Source: Erysipelotrichaceae bacterium
Lineage (GTDB): Bacteria > Bacillota_I > Bacilli_A > Erysipelotrichales > Erysipelotrichaceae
Length of the DNA: 20,946 nt
Direction: 5' to 3'
Assembly: GCA_900759455.1 (NCBI GenBank)
Contig: CAAEVI010000160.1
Span: forward strand, 1 to 20,946
Positions within the stretch are counted from its first letter, which is position 1. Each line of letters starts with the position of its first letter. The notes beneath the pieces are model-generated. The model was not told the origin of the DNA. It worked only from the letters and a program-made list of their open reading frames with translations, and searched no databases. Shown one piece after another: positions 14,720 to 20,946 of the stretch. Position numbers and translations under genes: made by a program.

Positions 14720-15192
14720 TTTCTGACTCCATTCTCTTTCAGATATCGTATCACTTCATCACGCATTGCCTCTACGACCTGCTGCCGCACCTCATTTCGC
14801 TGCGCATGATTTATTTGAAAATGAAAAGCGTAGGTATGTGCAGCCGTAGCTAATGCACAGTATACACTTCCGGCCGGTTCATTCTCCATACAGGACGGTC
14901 CGGCATTGCCGGTGAAGGAAACACAAAGATCAGCCCCCAAAAGTTTCCTGGCGTTTTCTGCCATTGCACGGGCACAGGCTTCACTGACGACTCCTTTTTC
15001 CTCAATGATCCTTGTATCGACATGAACGACATCTCTCTTTACATCAGTATGGTAGCTGACAATACCGCCCCGAAGAATAGCAGAAGCTCCGCTGACCCGG
15101 GCAATCATGCTTGTAAATAAACCTGCAGTAAGGCTCTCACAGCTTCCGATTGTCAGTTTATTCTCTTTTAACAGTCTGACTAATTCTTCCAT
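14716..15192 (-). CDS. CinA C-terminal-domain protein, NMN deamidase PncC-like
   Basis: Predicted to deamidate nicotinamide mononucleotide to nicotinate mononucleotide, recycling NMN from DNA ligase. The 158-residue protein consists only of the CinA C-terminal domain; full CinA proteins of about 400 residues add an N-terminal MoaB-like domain, missing here. Family motifs are SCESLTAGL (17-25), GGIVSYH (42-48), VVSEACARAMAE (68-79) and SFTGNAGP (92-99). Asn replaces the more common Ile/Val in TGxAGP. GGAG is eight bases before the ATG. It overlaps recA by four bases and follows pgsA by 13, as in the conserved Bacillota operon. The gene is often called cinA because of the older competence link. 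Confidence 0.9.
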   Translation of the reverse strand: MEELVRLLKENKLTIGSCESLTAGLFTSMIARVSGASAILRGGIVSYHTDVKRDVVHVDTRIIEEKGVVSEACARAMAENARKLLGADLCVSFTGNAGPSCMENEPAGSVYCALATAAHTYAFHFQINHAQRNEVRQQVVEAMRDEVIRYLKENGVRK

Positions 15193-15205
15193 ATTGCCAT
15201 CTCCG

Positions 15206-15796
15206 TTACATCGATTCCAGAACGATATCCTTTAGCTGAACGAAGTATAACACTCCGGAATACAAAGATGCCGCAACGGCAATCCATAATAGGCATTCTC
15301 CAATCGGAACCTGGATAAAAGCAAATGGCACATCATGCAGAAGAATAAAGATAATTGCAAACATCTGCATGACCGTCTTTACTTTGCCGGCATATCCGGC
15401 CGCCACCACTTTGCCGCTGCTTGCCGCATTCATCCGAAGACCATCCACGATCGTATCGCGGGCAATCATCAACAGCACGGCAATCACACTAATCCGACCT
15501 GACCAAGCCAGCAGGATCAAGAGTGTATTGACCAGCAGCTTATCGGCAATCGGATCGATGAACTTTCCAAACGAAGTGATCAGATGATTGCGACGGGCAA
15601 TATATCCGTCCAGAAAATCCGTGATCGATGCCGCGGCAAACAACAGCAGCACGAGCAGATCACTGTATTGCAGAAAGACACTGCCGACATAAATACCGTT
15701 TTGAAAAGATGCTGACAGTTCTCCGCACAAAAAGACGACCGCAGCGACAGGCACAAAGGCAATGCGCATCAAAGATAACTTGTTCGGCAAATTCAT
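15206..15796 (-). CDS. pgsA: CDP-diacylglycerol-glycerol-3-phosphate 3-phosphatidyltransferase PgsA
   Basis: Makes phosphatidylglycerol phosphate, the first committed step to phosphatidylglycerol and cardiolipin, in the cytoplasmic membrane. The 196-residue protein has four to six hydrophobic helices and the complete CDP-alcohol phosphotransferase signature: D60, D63-G64, A67-R68, G77, D81 and D85. The N-terminal NLPNKLSLMRI is typical. The ribosome binding site (GGTGGA) lies inside the last rodZ codons, with a gap of three bases between genes. Position between rodZ and cinA-recA is the conserved order. This fold family also includes phosphatidylserine synthases, but context and N-terminus fit PgsA. 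Confidence 0.93.
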   Translation of the reverse strand: MNLPNKLSLMRIAFVPVAAVVFLCGELSASFQNGIYVGSVFLQYSDLLVLLLFAAASITDFLDGYIARRNHLITSFGKFIDPIADKLLVNTLLILLAWSGRISVIAVLLMIARDTIVDGLRMNAASSGKVVAAGYAGKVKTVMQMFAIIFILLHDVPFAFIQVPIGECLLWIAVAASLYSGVLYFVQLKDIVLESM

Positions 15797-15799
15797 ATT

Positions 15800-16720
15800 T
15801 TATTCCACCATTTCTATCTGAATTGTGAAGACCTGTGAACTTCCATTTGCAATAGAAGAGTCGATTTCAAGTTCTTTTCCGTTGATCTCGATCTTATTGT
15901 TGTACATATAACCGTACTGCACTTCGATTTTGCAGCTCTTTTCAAGTGTCATCTCATATTCATATGGGTCATTATAGGAATAAATGGTTTTTTCCGGATT
16001 CACTGATTTGCCATCTACCAGCAAATCAAGGACGCTGCTGCCTCCCGGTGTCAGCTTAATCTTCAATTTGTCATCTTTATAAACATTGCTTACGGTATAA
16101 GAAGCCGTACCCGTCTTTTCGATTTTCATCTCCTGACGTTCCGTTTTGTCTTCTTCCTCATTGACCGTATCTTTGTTTCCGATATCCTGATTTTCCTGTA
16201 CCGGCGGTGTCGTCGTCAGGCTGTCATCCTTTTGTACATCCGTGGAAGGTGAGCGTGAAAAAAGGATAAAAAATGCGAACAACACAATAATGAGGATCAC
16301 AAGAACAATTGCTATGAAGGAAAGGAAAGAAGCATCCATCCGGTTATAATGCCACTTGCTACGTTTTTTCTTCTTTTTGTCTTTTTTTGTCTGATCCACA
16401 TGGCTCAGCGCATCGGCCTGCTGAATATGCTGTTCCATATCAGTATGTGTCTGCGTCATGGCCATTTCTTTTTCCTGCCCGTATTCATCCAATGCTTCCT
16501 GAATATCCTGACGAACTTCCTCGAATGGAACGCCGACCGCATCACAATATGCTCTCACAAAATAACGAAGATAAGACAAATCATCCTCAAATGCGTGAAT
16601 ATCCCGTTCTTCCAGTGCTATGATATAACGCTCTGTCAACCTTGTACGCTCACTGACATCAGCGATGCTTAAATGAAGCTCTTCTCTTTTTGCTTTTAGT
16701 ATTTCATTAAATTTTGCCAT
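15800..16720 (-). CDS. rodZ: RodZ-family cell-shape protein
   Basis: Links MreB filaments to the membrane and helps place the elongation machinery. The 306-residue protein has an N-terminal helix-turn-helix domain (about 1-70), a Glu/Gln-rich then Lys-rich linker (about 75-122, with KKDKKKKKR before the membrane), a transmembrane helix (about 131-154), an acidic Thr/Pro-rich spacer, and a C-terminal extracytoplasmic beta domain (about 205-306) like RodZ DUF4115. This gives N-in, C-out topology. ATG at 16720 is preferred to the GTG at 16729, which would sit only two bases from GAGG. It heads the rodZ-pgsA-cinA-recA operon. An inverted repeat upstream may be an operator. Confidence 0.88.
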   Translation of the reverse strand: MAKFNEILKAKREELHLSIADVSERTRLTERYIIALEERDIHAFEDDLSYLRYFVRAYCDAVGVPFEEVRQDIQEALDEYGQEKEMAMTQTHTDMEQHIQQADALSHVDQTKKDKKKKKRSKWHYNRMDASFLSFIAIVLVILIIVLFAFFILFSRSPSTDVQKDDSLTTTPPVQENQDIGNKDTVNEEEDKTERQEMKIEKTGTASYTVSNVYKDDKLKIKLTPGGSSVLDLLVDGKSVNPEKTIYSYNDPYEYEMTLEKSCKIEVQYGYMYNNKIEINGKELEIDSSIANGSSQVFTIQIEMVE

Positions 16721-16755
16721 ATTTATCACTACCTCACATGAACTTTCATCAAAAA

Positions 16756-16784
16756 AGTATACGAAAAGAATCAGCTATAATTAA
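16756..16784 (-). promoter_or_regulatory. Possible promoter of the rodZ-recA operon
   Basis: On the minus strand TATACT (16756-16761) lies 17 bp from a weak -35 (TTAATT, 16779-16784). Another -10-like TACAAT is at 16793-16798 without a good -35. The exact start is uncertain. The rest of 16799-16892 is AT-rich with nothing else recognised. Confidence 0.35.
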
Positions 16785-16795
16785 CCACGTTAATT
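16779..16795. promoter_or_regulatory. Perfect inverted repeat, candidate operator for the rodZ operon
   Basis: AATTAAC (16779-16785) and GTTAATT (16789-16795) form a perfect 7-3-7 palindrome with spacer CAC. It overlaps the predicted -35 of the rodZ promoter and a second -10-like box. Such geometry suits a dimeric repressor, but no regulator gene is nearby to name. Confidence 0.4.
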
Positions 16796-16892
16796 GTACC
16801 AAAAAAGCATTAAAAATGAAATGTTTTTTAACTGAAAACTTATTTCACCATAATTCCATACTGCCGTCACATAAGCAGTCCTCAATTATTAT

Positions 16893-16921
16893 ATAAAAAA
16901 GGAGAGGCATTATTCCTCTCC
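16893..16921 (-). terminator. Intrinsic terminator after rnpB
   Basis: GGAGAGG (16901-16907) and CCTCTCC (16915-16921) form a 7-bp perfect stem with a 7-base loop, followed on the minus strand by TTTTTTATA. It lies four bases past the predicted rnpB 3' end. Confidence 0.9.
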
Positions 16922-16925
16922 GGTC

Positions 16926-17277
16926 ATGCTGCATACTGTAAGCCATGTTCTGTTCCCTTACGGGCGACAGCCATTTATCTACACATTTCTGTGTTCCGTC
17001 TTTGCTTCAGTTCGCTTAGACAGACTCCCCTACCAAATTTGGGTTTCTCGCTTGCGGGGTTTACCCGTTCCATCTGCTCTGTTTCCAGAACAGCTCGTCT
17101 CTGTGGCACTTTTACAGCATGAATACCGTAGCTCAGCCTTAGGCATTCACACAGCCGTCAAGTTTTCACCTGCCTGGATTTATCGTTTCATCCAGCACAA
17201 ACACTACGGTCATCGCAGACCGTGCGAGCATGGACTTTCCTCTGGCATCGCTGCCAGCGACTGTCCGTATCCAGCAT
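16926..17277 (-). ncRNA. rnpB: RNase P RNA, B-type
   Basis: Catalytic RNA that trims tRNA 5' leaders. On the minus strand the universal GAGGAAAGTCC (17242-17232), followed by ATGCTCGCACGG, marks the 5' conserved region. Near the 3' end, ACAGAACATGGCTTA (16953-16939) is the conserved P4 partner region. The ends pair as P1: ATGCTGGATAC (17277-17267) with GTATGCAGCAT (16936-16926), one mismatch. Length near 352 nt and Bacillus-like sequence around both cores indicate a B-type RNA. The 5' end abuts or shares a base with the gpsB stop codon, so there is no intergenic space for its own promoter; it must be transcribed from within or upstream of gpsB. A terminator follows. Confidence 0.97.
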
Positions 17278-17591
17278 CATTTTTTAAAAACTTCATATTC
17301 CAAACGTGAAAGACGCTTGAGAATATCAATCTGTGAAGACTGCTGCGGATGCAAATCAACATCGGCTCCCTGCTGCTGAAGCTGATTCAGCTGTTCCTGA
17401 AGCTGTTCGATCTGATTTTCATAGGCGCGCATTTTTTCTCCCAGCTCCTGGATCGTCTGATCGTAAGCCTGATAATCACTGATTACCATATCAAGAAATT
17501 CATCCACTTCCTGCGGATTATATCCTTTTAAATCAACATGAAACTGCTTATCAAGAATTGTTTTCGCATCCAGCTGATATTGTGTTGACAT
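17277..17591 (-). CDS. gpsB: Cell-division protein GpsB (DivIVA family)
   Basis: A membrane-associated adaptor that coordinates peptidoglycan synthases between elongation and division; it binds class A PBPs in relatives. The 104-residue protein has the DivIVA/GpsB N-terminal module (FHVDLKGYNPQEVDEFLD, residues 17-34), a coiled coil (about 35-75) with a Gln-rich segment, a short linker, and a C-terminal trimerisation-like helix (LKRLSRLEYEVF, 91-102). ATG at 17591 is preferred over the GTG at 17600. The stop runs into rnpB. The gene is divergent from recU and the class A PBP gene, matching its partnership with PBP1. Its promoter is weak by sequence (TATTAT near the ribosome binding site). Confidence 0.93.
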   Translation of the reverse strand: MSTQYQLDAKTILDKQFHVDLKGYNPQEVDEFLDMVISDYQAYDQTIQELGEKMRAYENQIEQLQEQLNQLQQQGADVDLHPQQSSQIDILKRLSRLEYEVFKK

Positions 17592-17685
17592 CTGCCTCAC
17601 CTCACCTATAATAGTTTCGCATTTTTATCATAAAAAATCAAGAGGCAATCCATTTTTGAGCACATAGGCACCGTTCTTATAAAGA

Positions 17686-17714
17686 TTGAATAATCAAATT
17701 CTTTAAGGTATAAT
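17686..17714 (+). promoter_or_regulatory. Sigma-A promoter of recU-pbp1
   Basis: TTGAAT (17686-17691) and perfect TATAAT (17709-17714) are separated by 17 bp. The predicted start near 17721 is at the ribosome binding site AGGTGA, giving a leader of about 11 bases before the TTG start at 17732. Confidence 0.8.
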
Positions 17715-17731
17715 TAGAAAAGGTGATAACT

Positions 17732-18337
17732 TTGATAGGATACCCAAATGGCCGCAGTGCTGCCTCAGGCAGCTCAAAATGTACAGACGCTTCTGGCAGT
17801 GCCGCCAATCGAGGCATGAGTCTGGAAAAAGACCTGAATGATTCAAACGCCTATTATTTAAAATGCGGAAGAGCGCTGATCCATAAAAAGCCTACTCCGA
17901 TCCAGGTGGTGAAAGTGGATTATCCGGCGCGCAGTGCCGCCAGGATCACAGAGGCATACTATAAAGTGCCCAGTACGACAGACTATAATGGTATCTATCG
18001 GGGACGCCCTGTTGATTTCGAGGCAAAGGAAACGATCAATAAGACCAGCTTTCCTTTCAAAAGCATCCATCCCCATCAGATTGAGCATCTGCGGCTGGTC
18101 ATTCTCCATGGGGGCATCGGCTTCTTCATTATCCGCTTTCGTGCATATGGAGAAACATACCTGATCGATGCTTCTGAAATCATCGAACAATATCAGAGTT
18201 CCAAACGCAAATCAATTTCATATGCCGAAGTCAAGCGTATTGGCTCACTGATTCATGAAGGTTTAACACCGCGTCTGCGTTATCTTGACAACGTTGATGC
18301 GATCTACTTCAAGGAGGACACACACCATGAGAAATAA
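17732..18337 (+). CDS. recU: Holliday junction resolvase RecU
   Basis: Cleaves four-way junctions made by RecA and also modulates RecA in Bacillota. The 201-residue protein matches RecU through ANRGMSLEKDLN (25-36), IHKKPTPIQVV (50-60) and the PD-(D/E)XK core with D84, D95, E97 and K99 (TTDYNG then VDFEAKE). The start is TTG at 17732: it lies six bases beyond GGTGA and gives the conserved opening MIGYPNG. The longer frame from GTG at 17723 would use the ribosome binding site as coding sequence. The 3' end overlaps the PBP gene by 11 bp, the usual recU-ponA coupling. All catalytic residues are intact. Confidence 0.95.
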   Translation: MIGYPNGRSAASGSSKCTDASGSAANRGMSLEKDLNDSNAYYLKCGRALIHKKPTPIQVVKVDYPARSAARITEAYYKVPSTTDYNGIYRGRPVDFEAKETINKTSFPFKSIHPHQIEHLRLVILHGGIGFFIIRFRAYGETYLIDASEIIEQYQSSKRKSISYAEVKRIGSLIHEGLTPRLRYLDNVDAIYFKEDTHHEK

Positions 18338-20777
18338 AATAAAGAAACAGCAGGACATTTCTGATGATACAAAAGCAAAGATCAGCAAACGTCAGCGCCT
18401 GGATGCCTGGAACAAAGCGGCTATCTTTGTACTGACCATTGTTCTGGTCGGCTGCGTCAGTGTATTTACCTTGCTGGTAAATGTCATAAACGAAGCTCCA
18501 GATTTTAATCCGGAGCAGCTTGTTGCCGGAACATCGACACGTGTTTATGACAGAGACGGAAATGTGATTGCGGAACTCGGTTCCGAGCATCGTGACAACA
18601 TCACGTATGAAGATCTTCCGCAGGATCTGATCGATGCTTTTCTTTCGATTGAAGACTCCCGTTTCTTCCAGCATAACGGTTTTGACCTTCCCCGTTTCCT
18701 GAAATCGGCACTTAACAATCTGGCAAGCGGTTCTCTGTCACAGGGTGGTTCGACATTGACCATGCAGCTCGTCGACAACACATGGATCACAAACGAAAAA
18801 CAGCAGGCAGCTGAAAACGGCGAAAGCATATCAAAACTAGACAATATCAAGCTGAAGATCCAAGAAATTTATCTCAGTCTGCTGACAGAGCAAAGCATCA
18901 GTAAGAGAGATATCCTGGTCAACTATCTGAATATGATCTGGTTTGGAAGCGACGGCGGTACGCGCGGCGTTCAGAATGCGGCACTTTATTATTTCGGCAA
19001 AGATGTCAATGACCTTAACCTTTCTGAATGTGCATTTCTGGCCGGTGTCATCAATGCCCCGGTTGCCTATACGCCATACAACCTGACCGGCGACAGTAGC
19101 AACCATTACGAAAACGCAACAAAACGACGCAACGAAACCCTTGCCATGATGCTGCAGCACGGCTACATCAGCGAAGAAGAATATCAACTGGCAAAAAGTA
19201 CAAATCTTGCGTTCCAGCTGGCAAAGACCGAATCATTCGGCGCGGATCCATATCAGAGCGCGGTAGAGCTGGCAGTTGAGGAAGCACGTACGCTAACAGG
19301 CAAAGATCCGTATACAACCGAAATGGATATTTATACAAGCATTGATTCCGATGCACAAAAAACAGCTTATGAGCTGAGCGTGGGTGATATCATTTCCTTC
19401 CCGAATCAGTATTTCAACGTCGGACTAAGCGTTATTGACAATGACACCGGTGAGATTATCGCAATCGGACCGGGACGTGAATACGTAGGAGATTCCACAA
19501 GCCGAAACGCAGCTACAGAGCCACAGCAGCCGGGTTCAACAATGAAACCGATTCTCGACTACACTCCGACTTTTGATCTGCTGGGCTGGTCGACGACACA
19601 TACAGTGGATGACAAAGCAGATGACTACTTTAACATAGGCAGAGATCTGCAAAACTCAGACGGCAAGTATCTCGGCAAGATCACATTGGCGGATGCTCTT
19701 GGTCTTTCACGAAATACAACTGCGGTACAGGCCTTACAGGATCTGATCGATGCACAGGGCAGCAGCTACTGGATCCAGTACCTGAAAGATCTCGGCTTCA
19801 GTGACAGCGTTGCTGAGGCATTCAACCTGCAGTATGCTATCGGCGGAAGCGATATGCGCTGTACAACGATTCAGCTGGCGTCTGCATATTCTATGTTTGC
19901 CAACGGAGGAAAACGCACAGAAGCACATTGTGTGCGTGAAGTATCTGTACGAGGCGGGGAAACTTTCAAGACCAGCGCCGAATCCAAACAAATTATCAGC
20001 GATGGTGCCGCATTCATGATGTCAACCGTTTTGGAAAAGGTCGTAAACGGCGGCTATGCTTCGTTTAACTACATCCTTGACGGTGACGGCTCCTATCCGG
20101 TATACGGCAAATCAGGAACGACCGACTGGGGCGATCTTGGTGCACAATACGGCATTCCGACTACCGCAATGAAAGATGAATGGGCCGTTGCCTACACCAG
20201 CGAATACAGCCTTGCCGTATGGAGCGGATTTACGACGACCGGTATCGAAAACGGCTATTACATTACAGATTCCATTCTGTATGAAGCAATCGCTTCTCAT
20301 GTCGCAAGGACGATGCTGGATGAAGTAACGGAAAATGCAACGGATATCCAGCGTCCAAGCACGGTTTCCGACAAAGCAAGCGGAGACGGCGGCTATATTC
20401 TCTCCAAATACTACAATACGGAAGAAAGCCGTACAAAAGGTCTGAAGGATGATCCGAAGGGTACCAGCAGCGAAGAAAAAAGCGAGCTGGAAGAAAAATG
20501 CAAGGCAGATCCGACAGTTGACGAGCGATGCGACGGATACGAAGAAGCAATGAAGAAAAAAGAGGAACTGAAAACCAAGTGTGCTGCGGATCCAACGTAT
20601 GATCCGAGCTGTCCGGGCTATGAAGAAGCAATGAACAAAAAAGAGGAAGAGGCGGAAAAAGCCGCATGTGAAGCAAGCGGCGGTACATATGAGAATGGTA
20701 TATGTACACCTCCAGATACAACCAATCCTCCGACAGATGAAGATGATGATTCCACTACATCTAAACCGGATTATTAA
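18327..20777 (+). CDS. Class A penicillin-binding protein (PBP1A-like) with cysteine-repeat tail
   Basis: A bifunctional peptidoglycan synthase: the glycosyltransferase polymerises lipid II and the transpeptidase crosslinks. The 816-residue protein has a basic cytoplasmic N-terminus, a transmembrane helix (about 31-52), a GT51 domain (about 65-250) with catalytic E109 in EDSRFFQHNG and QGGSTLTMQ (139-147), and a transpeptidase domain with S404-x-x-K407, S461-R-N463 and K595-S-G-T598. The tail from about 700 is acidic and contains two 27-residue repeats (721-747, 748-774), each with two cysteines, plus a third cysteine pair. The ATG at 18327 has AAGGAGG ten bases upstream; a longer frame is ignored. 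It is translationally coupled to recU. Possible partner: GpsB, encoded divergently. Confidence 0.95.
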   Translation: MRNKIKKQQDISDDTKAKISKRQRLDAWNKAAIFVLTIVLVGCVSVFTLLVNVINEAPDFNPEQLVAGTSTRVYDRDGNVIAELGSEHRDNITYEDLPQDLIDAFLSIEDSRFFQHNGFDLPRFLKSALNNLASGSLSQGGSTLTMQLVDNTWITNEKQQAAENGESISKLDNIKLKIQEIYLSLLTEQSISKRDILVNYLNMIWFGSDGGTRGVQNAALYYFGKDVNDLNLSECAFLAGVINAPVAYTPYNLTGDSSNHYENATKRRNETLAMMLQHGYISEEEYQLAKSTNLAFQLAKTESFGADPYQSAVELAVEEARTLTGKDPYTTEMDIYTSIDSDAQKTAYELSVGDIISFPNQYFNVGLSVIDNDTGEIIAIGPGREYVGDSTSRNAATEPQQPGSTMKPILDYTPTFDLLGWSTTHTVDDKADDYFNIGRDLQNSDGKYLGKITLADALGLSRNTTAVQALQDLIDAQGSSYWIQYLKDLGFSDSVAEAFNLQYAIGGSDMRCTTIQLASAYSMFANGGKRTEAHCVREVSVRGGETFKTSAESKQIISDGAAFMMSTVLEKVVNGGYASFNYILDGDGSYPVYGKSGTTDWGDLGAQYGIPTTAMKDEWAVAYTSEYSLAVWSGFTTTGIENGYYITDSILYEAIASHVARTMLDEVTENATDIQRPSTVSDKASGDGGYILSKYYNTEESRTKGLKDDPKGTSSEEKSELEEKCKADPTVDERCDGYEEAMKKKEELKTKCAADPTYDPSCPGYEEAMNKKEEEAEKAACEASGGTYENGICTPPDTTNPPTDEDDDSTTSKPDY
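20487..20648 (+). repeat. Two tandem 27-residue cysteine-pair repeats in the PBP tail
   Basis: Unit 1 is 20487-20567 (residues 721-747) and unit 2 is 20568-20648 (748-774). Both follow the pattern L-x3-C-x9-C-x-GYEEAM-x-KKEE, with ADPT after the first Cys. A third, diverged cysteine pair (C781, C793) follows. Confidence 0.85.
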
Positions 20778-20799
20778 AACCACACAATAAAATACATCA

Positions 20800-20829
20800 G
20801 GGATGCTGAAATTCAGCATCCCTTTTCTT
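20800..20829 (+). terminator. Intrinsic terminator after the PBP gene
   Basis: GGGATGCTGAA (20800-20810) and TTCAGCATCCC (20812-20822) form an 11-bp perfect stem, followed by TTTTCTT. It is 23 bases after the PBP stop. Confidence 0.9.
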
Positions 20830-20839
20830 CACAAAAAAA

Positions 20840-20939
20840 GCAGGTCATGGACCCAATGTCATTAAGTTAAGCTGAGAGGAACAGGAGACGCGGAGTCAAT
20901 GTTCCTCTTATCTTTTTGCTGAACCATGACAAAAACTGC
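20840..20939. repeat. Nested inverted repeat near the right window edge
   Basis: The outer arms GTCATGG (20844-20850) and CCATGAC (20924-20930) enclose a perfect 9-bp hairpin, AGAGGAACA (20875-20883) with TGTTCCTCT (20900-20908), which is followed by TATCTTTTT. GCAG and CTGC lie further out. No gene is present. It may be the end of an insertion sequence or a structured RNA; the window stops before it can be resolved. Confidence 0.4.
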
Positions 20940-20946
20940 AGTATTG

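Noticed and set aside
14333..14809. Plus-strand open frame of 158 codons opposite recA and cinA
   Set aside because: Shadow of recA, with no ribosome binding site and no protein-like pattern.
16926..17309. Plus-strand open frame of about 127 codons across the rnpB region
   Set aside because: This stretch is the complement of the RNase P RNA; the RNA conserved cores explain the sequence fully.
20112..20819. Long minus-strand open frame of 235 codons opposite the PBP gene
   Set aside because: It is antisense to a strongly coding, conserved transpeptidase. It has unusual Cys/Phe/Ile composition typical of reverse-complement frames and no ribosome binding site.

Overview
The window looks like chromosomal core sequence from a low-to-moderate GC Gram-positive bacterium (Bacillota). 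The evidence is a B-type RNase P RNA, a methionine T-box leader, the rodZ-pgsA-cinA-recA gene string, the recU-PBP1 pair divergent from gpsB-rnpB, strong AAGGAGG-type ribosome binding sites, and many intrinsic terminators. A gut lineage such as Erysipelotrichia is possible, but that is inference only. No rRNA, tRNA, CRISPR array, phage gene or intact transposase is visible.

Layout. 1-129: paired hairpins and terminators. 130-1074 (-): RluA-type pseudouridine synthase. 1150-3480 (+): XPD/DinG-type iron-sulfur helicase fused to an N-terminal RecB-like nuclease. 3466-4107 (-): HAD hydrolase. 4207-5743 (-): a membrane-anchored extracytoplasmic protein whose 3' end overlaps a Sir2 deacylase. 5884-8797 (-): methionine transporter operon metN-metI-metQ under a T-box leader with an AUG specifier and a strong promoter. 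8859-9326 (-): small DUF4352-like protein. 9414-10145 (-): shrunken imidazolonepropionase-like protein. 10409-11182 (+): alpha/beta hydrolase, convergent on pncA-pncB (13312-11218, -), with a shared bidirectional terminator. 13313-13675: gap with the recA terminator, the pncA promoter and a cryptic open frame. 13676-16720 (-): rodZ-pgsA-cinA/pncC-recA. 16893-17591 (-): gpsB running straight into rnpB. 17732-20777 (+): recU overlapping a class A penicillin-binding protein. 20840-20946: an unexplained nested inverted repeat, possibly the edge of a mobile element.

How the genes work together. One theme is envelope growth and division: RodZ, PgsA, GpsB and PBP1. A second is recombination and repair: RecA, RecU and the nuclease-helicase. 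A third is NAD turnover: Sir2 releases nicotinamide, PncA and PncB salvage it, and PncC (CinA domain) deamidates NMN. The methionine importer is controlled by tRNA-Met charging.

Most of the window is recognisable housekeeping, and I saw no clearly new multi-gene system. The items most worth a second look are the nuclease-helicase fusion, the internally shortened amidohydrolase lacking its HxH motif, the cysteine-paired tandem repeats in the PBP tail, the Sir2/membrane-protein overlap, and the inverted-repeat structure at the right edge. Several starts were moved to codons with correctly spaced ribosome binding sites, including GTG at 9326 and TTG at 17732.
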